From Augochlora pura (lineage: Eukaryota; Arthropoda; Insecta; Hymenoptera; Halictidae): a stretch of 64,000 nt of DNA. Location of the stretch: positions 20,770,001 through 20,834,000 of the forward strand of contig NC_135773.1 of NCBI RefSeq assembly GCF_028453695.1, written 5' to 3'. Under the pieces are notes generated by a model. That model ran no database searches and had not been told where the DNA came from. It saw only the letters and a program-made list of their open reading frames with translations. The position numbers and the translations under genes were made by a program. Positions 1-11,490 of the stretch are shown in pieces. How positions within the stretch are numbered: position 1 is the first letter of the stretch; every line of letters starts with the position of its first letter.

Positions 1-880
1 CAGGATGATTATAGCGCGATCCTCGTTGACCTAGAAACACTTTGGAATTATACGTAATTATACATAATCTTGACATAACACCGGGATTATCTCCAACCCC
101 CGGTGTTAGGGTCTTTTCAGTTCCAGGTTAGCAGGTTGATTGTTCTTCACCGTTTAGAAGATTTTATTCAAATTCAAATCATCAAAGTTAATGGGACCAT
201 TTGAAGGCGAAATGTAACTTTTATTTTACATATGACAGACTTTTATTTTTACATATCGCAGACTTTAATTTTTACATATTTACAGAGAATGTACAAATAA
301 TATTCGTGGTAGCATTTTAGTCTGAATTCTAGAAAATGTTACAAAAATTAAAGCATTACTCTGATTTAACAATTATGCGAAGATTAAAAATAAAATTTGA
401 CGAATAGACATATATGTCAAAGAGATTCAGTGCGATAATATGTGCGGTGCGAAATTAAACAATGGATAAGTACTGTAATATATTGTTAATATTTCATATG
501 TTAACTTGATCCATGAAACTAATTATATATATATATATCGTTCTTTTCAAGTTTATATATTAAATACGGATGCTAGAATCGCATAAATGTGATAAATTAT
601 TGCTTTACAATATTTTAACGACTTCGTTATGTCAAGATCACAATATATTAATCAAATTCCACCTACAAAATAATTCTATTTTCAGGTTGCAAAAATATCT
701 TTGCAACATCAATAATTCAGAAATCAAAAATAGTAAATTCAATGTCGAGCAACATTAAAAATTGCTAAGATTATGATAACAGTCTGGTAAAAATAAAAAC
801 TGCTGCACGCTCCGCGTTGAACAAATTCGACTGAGAGAGAAGCAGCGACTAAAACATCGTCGTTTTTACAGGAAACAATA
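1..880. other. AT-rich spacer, no gene seen
   Basis: AT-rich single-copy-looking DNA with a short (TA)n run near 525-538. The only frame, at 570-758, is AT-rich with no recognisable domain and is not called. I see no terminal inverted repeats or tandem array. Confidence 0.6.
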
Positions 881-1260
881 TTAGAGAGCAGGGGTATCCG
901 TCTCAAAGCGACACCGTGATCCGGGAATTAATAATTCAGCTTTCAGCCAGATGGATCTATTTCTTATTTCGTTGCTCGCGAGTCGTGTGTCGCGTCGTCG
1001 TAAAAAATTTACGAGATGTACGGGGGGCTCGTACATGTTTCCTCCTCGAAGAGAGAGTGTGTGCGTGTCCCTCGTCTTCTGGTTACCCCCGTTTTCCACG
1101 GGCTCTCGTGGCTCCGTCGAGCGGTCGTTAATCTTAACGAGCGTAGATCCAAAGAGGCGGTGCCCGCTCTCTGCGCACACAATTACGATTTAGTTTCGAT
1201 TATCTACGCACCGTTTAGTCGAGGCTTTGATCACCAAAGAGGTGTCCATTGATCTAGGTC
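881..1260. other. GC-rich, CpG-dense block
   Basis: Base composition shifts abruptly from the AT-rich flank to CpG-rich sequence. Overlapping frames are open on both strands, which is what CpG-rich non-coding DNA gives by chance; none resembles a known protein. It could be a regulatory or conserved non-coding block, but that is inference. Confidence 0.5.
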
Positions 1261-1358
1261 GTCACTCAACGTTTGAAAATCTGCTCCGAACTTCCCTTAG
1301 CTCTTGCACATTCTATAGAGTTATAATTCACTGCAGAACTCGATTCGATCACAAAAAA

Positions 1359-1592
1359 CCCTTTGCACGCGAAGCCATTTTAAGCATAGATCTAAAATAA
1401 CTATTTTAACCAGCTGCATTTCTATTTTATATAGTTATATATTTATATTATACTATACTTGTTTATATTTATATTATATTATACTATACTTAGTAATTTA
1501 ACGATCCTTTAAATAGAAGGACTTTTAATAATGTCAAAATTATTTTGGAAATGATATAACGATTTTCATTGGAGCCACTCGAGTATTAAGGG
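1359..1592 (+). mobile_element. TTAA element family A, copy 1
   Basis: Left end CCCTTTGCACGCGAAGCC and right end GCCACTCGAGTATTAAGGG, followed by TTAA at 1593-1596. It belongs to the variant subgroup also seen at 31575-32133 and 59341-59502, sharing the inner text AATAATGTCAAAATTATTTT. There is no coding capacity. Confidence 0.8.
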
Positions 1593-1639
1593 TTAAATAC
1601 CTGAAAAATCTTAAAGCTATCTTTCTGTTTGCATTGTAT

Positions 1640-1769
1640 TTATAAAAGCCATGGCACTATGATGGATTTTGTTCGTTCAGAGTTTATATCGTAGGGTGCG
1701 TTTCTTTAAATTGTTACATCATTTCATATGTTCACTTAAACATCTGACATTTCGTATGCACCAACCTAA
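1640..1769 (-). mobile_element. Mariner-type terminus fragment
   Basis: Read on the minus strand from 1769 the sequence begins TTAGGTTGGTGCATACGAAA, the style of end seen in mariner elements. It matches another terminus in this window at 53256. No second end or transposase is visible nearby, so the inner limit (1640) is a guess. Confidence 0.4.
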
Positions 1770-1889
1770 TCCAAAGCAAAAATGGAGAAAGACCAAAAGC
1801 AGAATCTCTTGTGCAATCGTTTTTGGGTTTCACATTGTAGGAGGGTTGATGTAGACTCGGCATCATCTAGGTCATCGCCAACTTGAAGT

Positions 1890-2960
1890 GTTGATTGGCT
1901 AGATGGAATCGTGCGGACGTTCATTGCTTCGAACGAAGTCGAGAAGATTCTGTACGGCCAACCTTGAAATTTGTCCTGATTTCGAGTGGCTGTTCGGTTT
2001 CCGTAAAATACGCGAGAACGCGCGTGTTGCTCGAATCTTATCTGGCAGGTGACTCACATCGGAATCGATCGAATCGTTCGATCGGAGCGATTATCGATCG
2101 TGTGCAGGAAATCCGTGGATCAGCGTTCACGCTGGCCGGAGAATAAGACGTTAAGCTTGCACGCGAACAAATCACGATTATTAAGAATAATTGCGCGCCT
2201 CCGTGGGCCAGCACGATCCCATGGCGGACGATCGTCGCCCGAGGAGACGGCGGTTGCGTAACCGGAAATCTTTTTTTAATAGACGACGCCTTCCGATCGT
2301 TCGCTTGAGGGCATCATTTCTGCCGCGGAGAGGTCGCGTATACTGAATCTTGAAATCGCTGTTGCGCGGCGTAGGCGTCGCGAGTTCGAAAATTGTCCGG
2401 TTATTTTATTTCTCTTTTTTTTCTTGGAACCTCAGCTGTCGCGACTCGAGAGTCAACAGCCACGGTATAGATGTCCGGTTACACTTTTGGCAATAATTTA
2501 CTCGCGGAATTGGCAATTCACTTTCGGAACGAGCAAATTACTCGAACGAATAATTTACTCGCGTCGAGCAAAAAATACTGAATTAAGCGCGGCGTGGTTT
2601 ATCAGGACGATAAACCAGGATGTAGGCGAGCACAGCGTTGCGAACGATTATTTTTACCGTTCGTCGGACGTCCGAAAATTTGCGTTGAATCGACGCGATC
2701 CGAAGGCTCGATTAAAATTCATCGCGTCACGGATCGCTAGAATGCGGATCCTCGCGCAATAACAGAATTTCTCGAGGCAATTTAAAGAAGCGGGGAGTAC
2801 AATGGAGGTTTACGTCTGTTCCAAAGAATTTTGCAAATGGAAAGCGAAACGCCGGTGTTCTGAAATTCTTCTCGTCTACTGTATTTTACGTGTCGTCTAT
2901 TCGAGTATTTTATAAATATATTGAATACGCAGTCTAGCGATTATAACGAACGGATTAGAC
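1890..2960. other. GC-rich block
   Basis: CpG-rich, with many short frames on the plus strand (1895-2146, 2049-2261, 2424-2762) that overlap each other and lack recognisable domains. No tandem or inverted structure noted. Function unknown. Confidence 0.5.
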
Positions 2961-3460
2961 AATTTTAGATTTTACTTAACCTTTTAGCACGGCTGGATTT
3001 TGCGCGAATGGAGTTTTTCATTAATAAATTACCATTTTTGTTAATATATATACATTTGTTTGGTATAGCTATATATAATATTAATTATATATATTCTTTT
3101 CTTAATGTGTTGTATATATATATATACACTTTAATTTTAATTGTTTACTTTAATATTCAATTCGTTTATTAATCAATCAATGTTCCCCCGGGCTCCCGGG
3201 GATAATTACAAATACACCGCTTTTTGCGGACGCTAATAATATATAATAATAAATTAAAAGTGTACAAACGATATAAAAATTAAATAAAACATTCTTTAAA
3301 CCTGTAACAATAGATAAATATAAATTATGTAAAGGTTATGTCACAAATACATTATGTTATATTTACACCTTCATTTGAATCGTTTAGTTTAATCGAAGTT
3401 AATTAACTGTGCTATTTTTCTAAAACAAGAACATGTACATTAGTCGAAAATTCGACGAAC
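2961..3460. other. AT-rich spacer with small GC hairpin
   Basis: AT-rich with several TA runs. At 3185-3201 a short perfect hairpin (CCCCGGG, 2-3 nt loop, CCCGGGG) stands out from its surroundings. A TTAACCTTTTAGCACGG stretch at 2978 resembles a TTAA-element end, but no partner end was found. Confidence 0.5.
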
Positions 3461-4295
3461 TTTTAGGACAACCGCATGATTCCTGCCAACGCGGATTCGG
3501 CCGACTTTTTGCTCGTTCGTCCGCCAAAAAAACCGCTCTCCCGCGGAAACCGCGCGCGGCGCAATTTATCGAAGGTCCCGGAATCACAATGGAAAGGAAA
3601 CGCGTTCGTTTCGTTCCGGTAGGAATTTCGGTCATTAAGTTTAATTGCCCCCCGCACGGCACCGGCGAATAAATTTTCCCGCGCGAAGCCGACCGATAGC
3701 GTCGGCGCGTTGCGCAACCGGTTTATTCGCGGAACGTTTCTTCTTTTTTTTCCCCATTCCCGCCGATTTTTCTTTTAATTGTGTCGCTCGCGATAGCGTT
3801 AAGTAATAATCAACGAATAAACGGCGGCCCGTTATTTTCGAGATACACTTCGCGGTCGAAGAAAACGTGGCCGGTTGCGCAACTAGAAAGCGTGCCCTCT
3901 CGCTCTCGAGTTTCAATGAAAACGTTCGCCCCGCAAGCGCGCGCGCGCGCGCGAGCGACGCTGCAACTTCGCGCGGAAAATTTATGCTCGAAAAACCGCT
4001 GTTTATCTTCCCGGTCTATTCCGAGCGACGGGATCTTCTAAAACCGATCCGGCCCCGCTTAAAATATTTCTCGGGGCGTCCTGCCACTATAATTAACATA
4101 TTCGGTATCGATTTTTCCGTTCCGTCTACGAGAATATCGCCCGGCATTTGTTTACAACCGGATTAGCGACGCGGCATGGCGGAGCAGAGGAAATCCCTCG
4201 TACGCCAGCCGCTCTCCTCTCTTCTCCACCCCATCCTTTCTCTTCTCTTCTTCATCTTTCCTTTCTCTCTCTCTCCCTCTCTCTTTATCTCTCCC

Positions 4296-4332
<37 letters not shown>

Positions 4333-4640
4333 CTCTCTCTTTCTCTCTCTCTATATATATCTTTCTCTCTTTGGTCGAAGCTCTACATTGCGTCGGTCAC
4401 TTCCTCTTCTTCGTCCAAGTTTCTGCGGCAGCGTCGGTGCCAAGTAGCCCTCCGCGAAATCGTTGACCGCCTTTTCTCGTCCGCGATACCGCTCTGCCAA
4501 ACGCATGACTAATCGCAACGAAACTCCCGCGCGTGTCTCGCGTCTTCCCCGTACACGATTACACGAAACCACTTCCGACATATTCGAGGCTCGATCGACA
4601 TTCTACCGCGAATTCGATCGGACTTACACGAACTTTCAAG
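3461..4640. other. GC-rich block with CG-alternating tract
   Basis: CpG-dense sequence. A (CG)n tract at about 3937-3953 is perfectly alternating. Frames are open on both strands (for example 3420-3916 minus, 3433-4166 plus), typical of GC-rich non-coding DNA. A pyrimidine microsatellite is embedded in it and listed separately. Confidence 0.5.
4250..4376 (+). repeat. CT/TA microsatellite
   Basis: Mixed (TC)n and (TA)n tract; the central (TA)n runs about 4301-4328, flanked on both sides by TCTCTC. The frames through it translate to alternating S/L/Y/I and are artefacts. Confidence 0.9.
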
Positions 4641-5090
4641 CTGTTACAGAAATCCACGAATTTAATCCTATTTTCTTCAGATTTTATTCAATTGTCGTCT
4701 TCCGAATAATTTGGGAATACTGCAGTTTTATATAAACTTTTAAGTTGTCAGAGCAATATACGAATTTGACCCTAGTTTCGTCATATTTTCTTAAATTATT
4801 AACGTCTTCGGAATAATTTGTGAATACTGCAGTTTTATATAGATTTTCAAATTGTTAGAGCAATATATGAATTTAATTCTAGTTTCTTCATATTTTCTTA
4901 AATAGCTAATGTCTTCGGAATAATTTGTGAACATTGCAGTTTTATACAAACTTTCCAAGTTGTTAGAGCAATCTACAAATTTAATTCTAGTTTATTCATA
5001 TTTTCTTAAATAGCCAACGTCTTCAGAATTATTTGTGAATACTTCAATTTTATACAAACTTTCCAAGTTGTTACAGCAATCTATAAATCT
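4633..5090 (+). repeat. 107-bp tandem repeat, about four units
   Basis: The landmark GCAGTTTTATA recurs at 4722, 4829 and 4936, with a decayed form at 5043, a constant 107-bp step. Units also share GTTAGAGCAATAT and TCTTCGGAATAATTTGTGAA. Divergence is mostly point substitution, so the array is old or slowly homogenised. Confidence 0.9.
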
Positions 5091-5560
5091 AATCGTACTC
5101 TTCAAAATTAAGGAACTTAACACAACGTCGACATTTAAGTAATATTTGATATTTCAATAAACATACATATTGTTCAATTAAAAGTACATATTATAAATGA
5201 AGAACGCACCATCTACATTGCAAATAAAGAACGTAATAATTCAAGAATACGCATCCATGTAACACGTTTCTCAACTTTTATCATTAAGCGTCAATTGCTT
5301 CAAGAAATCGACACGGCGTACTTTGGACCAAAAATTAACCATCCGCAACCAACAATTGATCCGTACAGATTCCTGCAGTCCGAGCTTCGTCGAGCCTCCA
5401 TTTTGCAAAGTCTTTCACTTCAATCGAGGAGAGGCTTCTCTAGCTGTTCACCCGAGATCGCGTCTTACCAAGGCTCTACCAATAAATCATCCTCTGTAGA
5501 ATCGCTCGGTTAAAAATAAATTCGTACCGTGAACGAGACTACTCGCTCGCGGAACACAGA
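5091..5560. other. Spacer, no feature recognised
   Basis: AT-rich up to about 5280, then moderately GC. A 72-codon frame at 5295-5513 has no recognisable domain and is not called. Confidence 0.5.
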
Positions 5561-6085
5561 GGCATTGTTAATTAAAAAGAGTTCGCTGCGCGCGGTCTAG
5601 GGAGCTTCTCCGAAGCAATCGTAACGACGATCTTTCTGTTCGTGGTGCAACGAAAGATCATCGGTTGGCACGGACCAGCGCGCGATGCGTTTCCTTTGGA
5701 ACTCGAGATATACGATGCAACCGACGCGGCGTGCGCATCGTCGACGCTGAAAAACAGACGACGTGGTCGGCGGATCGGTGTGCCGGTTGTTGCATCGGTG
5801 CACGTATATGCATGCATGCATGCACGGGTTTCACGGTAAAGATCTTTCTGGCGCAGGTGGTCAAGCCGAGCGATGCACGTGGCCGGTGCATGTGCGGCGT
5901 GTATTCTGCGTACAGCGAGTCGTATTTGACTCGCGTAAGAAATCCGCGGACAGAGAGACGGCCGGTAAGAAACCCGTGACCGTTGCCATATTGGACGATC
6001 ACGAGTCCCCTGATCGAGATTATGCCTGTCGGGGGAACGTTCAGCGACATTTTCTTCCCTCGAGATGGCGATTCTGTTGATCGGA
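5561..6085. other. GC-rich block
   Basis: CpG-dense, open on both strands; the longest frame is 180 codons on the minus strand (5572-6114), unlike any protein I know and overlapped by other frames of over 100 codons. Contains the palindrome TGCATGCATGCATGCA near 5808-5823. Confidence 0.5.
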
Positions 6086-6138
6086 AATGAAAAATAACCG
6101 AGGATGTTTGTCAACGATCATTTGTCCCTCGTTTTATT

Positions 6139-6447
6139 AGCTTGTACTATTTTATATTGCTATACTATTTTATTTTATTACTAGTATACTATTTCATTTT
6201 ATTATTAGTATACTATTCTATATTATTAATACTATACTATCTTATATTATTACTGCTATACTATTTTATTTTATTACCAGTATATTATTTCATTTTATTA
6301 TTAGTGTACTATTCTATATTATTAATACTATACTATCTTATATTATTACTGCTATACTATTTTATTTTATTACTAGTATACTATGCTATCTTATGTTACC
6401 ACTGTTATACTATTTTATACTATTACTACTATACTATTTTATATTAG
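6139..6447 (+). repeat. 96-bp higher-order TA-rich tandem repeat
   Basis: GCTATACTATTTTATTTTAT starts at 6159, 6255 and 6351, a 96-bp period; each unit is built of three ~32-bp submotifs (TATACTAT...TTATTA). Because 96 is divisible by 3 it leaves a long open frame of I/L/Y residues, which is not a gene. Confidence 0.9.
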
Positions 6448-7020
6448 ACGAACTTATCCAATTGGTGCAATGTACCAAACTACCACCTAATTGCAAAAAA
6501 TGCAGCAATTACTATTTCACCTTTCCAGATCTTACAAATAACATTATCCACCTCGTTTATAACTACATAATAAAATGACAAGCAAAACGTACAATTGGTT
6601 TACATAGTAGACAAAAATGTATTAACAAAATGAATACGAGGGATTATAAACAAATTATAAAGAGTATAATACTAATCCTGTCTGAATCAATTCTAAAAAA
6701 TAAAAGTCGAACAGAAAGTTCTTTCTTCCTTTGACAAGTTTAATAAGTTAATTCATTGTCATTTGAAAACTCTTTTAATATTTTTATATCCTTTCAAACT
6801 GCAACCAATCGATTCTGTTTTTGTTACAATAAAGTATTAGTACCTTTGTGATGTTTTCAACGCCTGAGAACGATAACACGTTTCTACGGATAAGCGTCCA
6901 ATTATCTTATCAATTTCATTGGTGGTTGCTGTCGTTTCGTCGTTGTTGAAAATTCTTCTCAACACGGTGAATTGTTGCAAGTTACCTTGTTCATTCTCTC
7001 GAGGAATCGTCTCCTCGGTA
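6448..7020. other. AT-rich spacer
   Basis: AT-rich, no repeat or recognisable frame. Around 6450-6470 the text GACGAACTTATCCAATTGG is loosely mariner-end-like, too weak to call. Confidence 0.5.
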
Positions 7021-7600
7021 AACATTGGATCCGGAGACCGAAGCATTATCCGCGGCGACTTCGCTAAACGAAATTAGCCAGAATTCGCCGACCCTTGGCC
7101 GACACAGTGACGCAACCCTCGTTTGCCTTCCCACCGACGAATTTCTCGCATCTGTTTACGCGTGCACGCCCGAGATCGTTTCGCCCCGTATTTATATCTT
7201 CATGGCACTAGGTCGGCCCGCGCGCGATTCCGCAAAATTACGTGCGCATACGCGTTCCCTATATTACGTGTACCAGAGAGCGCGAGCGCGAGCGCGCGCG
7301 CGGATACGACGCGCGGGAGAGATCATCTTTGTTGCGCGTCGCACGCAAATACCTGAGCGAGCTGCCAAATTTCCGGGCTGCCAGATCGAAGAAAATTTTC
7401 CTGGTTATCGGCGTGCACGATGTTTAAATAAAGAACCGAGTCGGAACTTCCCTAACCTCTGGTGCGTAATGGGAATCGGAGGACCCCGTAACACCGATCG
7501 AGAAACGCGAACTGCCCGGTATCCCAGAGAAAGCGAGAGATCAGAGACACGTCAGCTTGAGCGGACACTGATTTATTCCTTCCTTCTGTACACTCTCGTT
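7021..7600. other. GC-rich block with GCGAGCGCGA motif runs
   Basis: CpG-rich, with a GCGAGCGCGAGCGCGCGCGCG run near 7277-7300. A plus-strand frame of 237 codons (7025-7738) crosses it but its last third is the adjacent CT microsatellite; no domain is recognised, so no gene is called. Confidence 0.5.
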
Positions 7601-7605
7601 TCTCC

Positions 7606-7723
7606 TATTCTCTCTCTCTCTCTTTCTCTCTTTCTATCTCTTTCTCTCTTTCTCTCTTTCTCTCTTTCTATCTCTTTCTCTTTTTCTCTCTTTCTCTTTC
7701 TTTCTCTGTCTTTTATCTCAACT
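7606..7723 (+). repeat. Pyrimidine (CT/CTTT) microsatellite
   Basis: Nearly pure pyrimidine tract (TCTCTCTTTC repeats), purine on the other strand. Long homopurine-homopyrimidine tracts can form triplex DNA. Frames across it are artefacts. Confidence 0.9.
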
Positions 7724-7978
7724 GGACTCTTTCTTTGAACACTGCAACACGTGACTCGAATTTTTGCCGTGCTGAAAAGAGTCTTCGCATTGTTCGGCCG
7801 AAGCGGCACGATCTCGCTATTTTTAACTCTACTGTTTTGACAACGGCAACGTTTTTCACCGGATATCAATTTTAACCAGAATTTTACGTATTCTATGCAT
7901 CGTCGTAAGTTCTCGTCTAGCTTGTCTGACCAATTAATCGGTAAGATTTAAAGATGATCTATAACAATGTTCTTATCA
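7724..7978. other. Short spacer
   Basis: Mixed composition; no feature recognised between the pyrimidine tract and the 27-bp minisatellite. Confidence 0.5.
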
Positions 7979-8482
7979 TACTTATGTATGCACTTTCTTA
8001 TCATAGACTTACGTACGAATTTTCTCACTGTAGTCTTACGTGCGAATTTCATTATTACAGAGTTATGTATGAATTTTTTTGTTATAGATTTATGTGTGAA
8101 TTTTCTTGTTATAGATTTATGTGTGAATTTTCTTATTATAGACTTATGTATGAATTTTCTTGTTGTAGACTTATGCATTAATTTTCTTACTATAGTCTTA
8201 CATATGAATTTAATTATTACAGAGTTATATATGAATTTTTTTTATTATAGACTTATGTGTGAATTTTCTTGTTATAGATTTATGTATGAATTTTCTTACT
8301 AATAGACTTATGTATGAATTTTCTTGTTATAGACTTCTGTATGAATTTTCTTATTATAGTATTATTTATAAATTTTCTTATCATAGACTTATCTATGAAT
8401 TTTCTTGTTATAGACTTATGCATAAATTTTCTTATCATAGAGTTATGTATGAATTTCCTTATCATAGTCTTATGTACGAATT
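7979..8482 (+). repeat. 27-bp minisatellite, about 18 units
   Basis: Unit approximately TATAGACTTATGTATGAATTTTCTTGT; for example TATAGATTT at 8083 and 8110. Units vary at a few positions (ATAG/ACAG, GTATG/GTGTG). The 27-bp period keeps several frames open on both strands (plus: repeating CMNFLVIDL; minus: repeating IRKFIHKSM). No start, flank or composition evidence supports expression. Confidence 0.92.
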
Positions 8483-8870
8483 ATGACCGAGTTTAACGTA
8501 TTAAATGGTTCTTATTTTTATTCCTGATATCTAATTCCATTTCAGCTTGAATACTTCCTGGATTCATAGAACCAACTTTCATAGCCAATAAAATTGTTTG
8601 AATAAAATATTCATTACTGTAAATCATTTATTTATTTTATTCTGCATAAATATGCAGAACCGTGTTGAGCAATATCGAAAAACATTAAAATCCTCCGACA
8701 GATAAAAAAGTGCACTATCGGTAAAATTCAAATAAAATGTAACTAAATCGATCCTCGATTAAGTAAAATTGTCCCGCAATGCCGTGGCTGTGTCAACTTT
8801 TACTTACCGTGTCTATTTATTTATTAAGCAGAATCCTCATCGAACAGTAAGACAGATTTAATATCAACGA
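8483..8870. other. AT-rich spacer
   Basis: AT-rich; no repeat, terminus or credible frame seen. Confidence 0.5.
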
Positions 8871-9590
8871 TTGCTCCATCGTTCCGCAAGCGTCTCGGTT
8901 TCCGCGAACGGTCAGCTCCGCCCAGCGCGCGACGACGAGGAGGACGCGATTGTTATTGCAATTATTATTAACATATTCTTTTAATCGTGCGCGGCGAAAC
9001 CGACTCCGATCGGCGGTCGCACGTGGGACGGTCCAAGGCGCGCGACACGAATAGAGACGGTTGTTCCGACATGCAATTCGAATTATACTCGCATAATTTA
9101 CACGGTGTAATACGCTCGTGCGGCCGCGGCCAGTGAAATGTACACAGACGAAATTGCTTTCACAGGGGGGCCGAGGTGGTGTGTGTGTGTGTGGGAAGGG
9201 GGGACGACACGTCAGGGCTTATCCCATTTGGACAGCTGCCAATGTACCAATAGCCGAACCGGTAAGATGCGCCAAAAATAACGAGCCGCGGCTTCGAAAA
9301 GTTTCAATATACAAGAGCTGTCAATTAAGTGACAGCCGGTGGGCTTGTCGGAGGAGAGGAACCAGACCCTGGATCCCTTTACCTACGATCCACGCCAGTT
9401 ATTTATCGTGTGTTGGTTAACCGTTGCTGCGAGGCGTTTTCCACCTACGAACACCGTTGAATTCCATTTATCGCCGACACGACGATCGTTTACTTCCTAA
9501 ACAAATGATCTGCGAAAACTGTCGCTCTCTCCGCGGCAGGCACGTTTGCCTACGTATGGTGTCTATGTTAACATACGGTTACAGGGTGTT
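8871..9590. other. GC-rich block
   Basis: CpG-dense with a (GT)n stretch at 9180-9192 followed by a G-rich run. Contains CAGCTG at 9232 and CCGCGG, but nothing specific enough to name as a site. Frames at 9118-9420 and 9424-9618 have no recognisable domain. Confidence 0.5.
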
Positions 9591-9728
9591 TCAAAATTAT
9601 ACATACTCCGGTGAATGACAAATAATATTTGTAACATTCTTGTTTGATTTCTAAAACGCGATTCAAAGTTGAAGCGCAGACCTCACCTTCATCTAACCTT
9701 TTATCAATAAAAAAAGACTAATAACGTA
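9591..9728. other. AT-rich spacer
   Basis: No feature recognised. It may hold the decayed remainder of the family A copy that follows. Confidence 0.4.
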
Positions 9729-9798
9729 AAAATTATTTGAAAATATAATGGAACAATTTTTAATGGTGTCTTGGAGTTACATTATTCGAGGCAAAGGG
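9729..9798 (+). mobile_element. TTAA element family A, right-end relic
   Basis: Resembles the family right arm (TTATTTGAAAATATAATGGA...GTCTTGGAGTTAC...TCGAGGCAAAGGG) and ends in GGG plus TTAA at 9799-9802. The left part is not recognisable, so this is a truncated, diverged copy. Confidence 0.55.
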
Positions 9799-9802
9799 TT
9801 AA

Positions 9803-10060
9803 CAGTCAAGGTTGCTGTATTTTTTATTATATACACGAGACCTTTATTCTGAATGCAATATTATACAATATTATACTTTTCTTAACGCAATGTTATACTT
9901 TACGCAAATGGGCTTATCAGTTAACATTTTCGGAAGAAGATTTATGAAGAAAATAATTGAATAACAGAAGATGCGTTGCATTAATATCTTAGTGTTATTA
10001 AATTGTAACCCAAAGATTGATGAGTTCTCTGACAACTCCAGTAAATCCGTTCGAAACATA
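9803..10060. other. AT-rich spacer
   Basis: No feature recognised. Confidence 0.5.
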
Positions 10061-10445
10061 ATTGTGAAAAAATCAGGTCGACGGCCGGTTCGCTCGCGTT
10101 TCTGCTGTCGTTTATCAGCGTTCCTCTCCGGATGGTAGCCAGGCGATAATAATGCGTCAAGGCGAAGTTCGTACGAAGAGGAAGAGAAAAAGAGCTCGAA
10201 AAAGAGATAAGGGAGGCCCGTTTGGCGCCGGCAAATGAATCACCCGCCGCGAAATAAATCTGAAAGTTCGCACGTTTCGTAGAACATGCGACACGAGTAG
10301 TCGAACCGACACTTTTCCGCCTCGATCGTGTTTCTTTTCCAGCGATTTGATGCACGGAACGTGCCGATTAAGCTGGTTACCTATCGCGAACGTGTTCATA
10401 CACTTCACGGCGTTCTACTTTTGTTTCGCACAAAGATCCGCAGGC
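10061..10445. other. GC-rich block
   Basis: GC-rich; frames open on the minus strand (9981-10408) without recognisable domains. Confidence 0.45.
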
Positions 10446-10640
10446 CAGTAATTATCTCTCCAACAATCTGAATAAAAAAAGACATAGATAAAAAGATCCA
10501 TTCGTTGAGTACAAACACCTAAATGTAATTAATGACTTTGTTACGTTCTCGTCTATTTTCCAAGTCACTTCGTCGACGGACAATAGTTCCCGAAAATATC
10601 AGTTCCGCTACTGGAGTTTGACAATTGTGCCAATAATTAT

Positions 10641-10837
10641 GAAAGTGGTCTAAGTCACATATTTCTTCGAGATATTTAATGAATTGCATTTGCATAAATT
10701 AAAATATATTTTTACATTATCCGATCGTTTTATTTAGAATTTTATTAGTCTTGATCAATGGAAATTTGTTATGAATTTTGTGTGAATTTCATACGAAAAT
10801 GTTTTCAATGATTGAATTGACTTGGACCATTTCCAAA
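10641..10837. mobile_element. Possible MITE with GTGGTCTAAGTCA ends
   Basis: GAAAGTGGTCTAAGTCA at 10641 is repeated inverted at about 10817-10837 (GGAAATGGTCCAAGTCA on the minus strand), 14 of 17 matching, with AT-rich interior. No target duplication is clear and no other copy occurs in the window, so the call is weak. Confidence 0.35.
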
Positions 10838-10883
10838 ATTAACTGAACGCCCTATAAACGACTTAAAGCAATAAAGAACTGTG

Positions 10884-10956
10884 ACATAAAATGGAGACGC
10901 TATAAGCCAGAAAAATGATTTTAGATTTGCAGTCGAACTGGCTTCGAGTGCAAAGG
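10884..10956 (-). mobile_element. TTAA element family A, left-end relic
   Basis: Minus-oriented left arm: ATGGAGACGCTATAAGCCAG...GGCTTCGAGTGCAAAGG then TTTAA. Nearly identical in arrangement to 53905-53969. The rest of the element is missing. Confidence 0.7.
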
Positions 10957-11490
10957 TTTAAGAACGCAGGACAATTTTTCTACATTACAATTCGCATTTC
11001 GACGAATTCCGCTTCGTTAGACAGAGACACTTCTCGAATTCCTCCGATTCGTGTAACATCGCGCGGAGCGAGGAATCCGCGGAGCCGCGGTCGTCGGTCG
11101 ACGATTCGTGGAACGACATGTCGCGTGTCGAACACAGCGAGGAATCGACTCGAAATAGTCGGACAAATTGACGATAGATTAGAGGGAGAGGAGCGTCCGG
11201 CGTGGCCGGTCCGAGGGATCGATTGCCGAGTAAGACGGGGAACGAGAAATAGATCTGTCGGTTCCATCTGGTACGGCAACCGCGGGGCCACGGACGTCCG
11301 ATTTTCAGCGACGGCTGCGAAGGCGGCCCGGCTCGTATCGGGTGGCGGGTCGGTAGGAAGTCGCTGAAAGCTCGGCGCGGCTGCTGCTGTTTTTATTGGC
11401 GATCGACCGATAAACATTTACATCCTAACCCATCGGAGCCCAGCCTGGCGTCCTATTTTCCGAGGCCCCTGACGGCGTCTCTGCTGGACA
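10957..11490. other. GC-rich block
   Basis: CpG-dense from about 11020. Opposed frames of 150 (plus, 10915-11367) and 145 codons (minus, 10980-11417) mirror one another, the signature of composition rather than coding; the plus one even starts inside a transposon relic. Confidence 0.5.

Noticed and set aside
5572..6114. 180-codon frame, minus strand
   Set aside because: Overlapped by other frames of over 100 codons on both strands; no domain, no splice or start context.
6142..6447. Hydrophobic 101-codon frame (I/L/Y rich)
   Set aside because: Entirely made of the 96-bp tandem repeat, which stays open only because the period is a multiple of 3.
7025..7738. 237-codon frame, plus strand
   Set aside because: The last ~50 codons are a CT microsatellite and the rest is GC-block sequence with mirrored frames; no domain.
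7979..8482. Possible repeat-peptide gene in the 27-bp array
   Set aside because: Open on both strands equally, no flanking unique coding sequence or signal peptide.
9585..9610. ACAGGGTGTTTCAAAATTAT as a transposon end
   Set aside because: This style of end is known in insects, but no inverted partner was found; ACAGGGTGTCTTTCAGG at 51490 is similar but isolated too.
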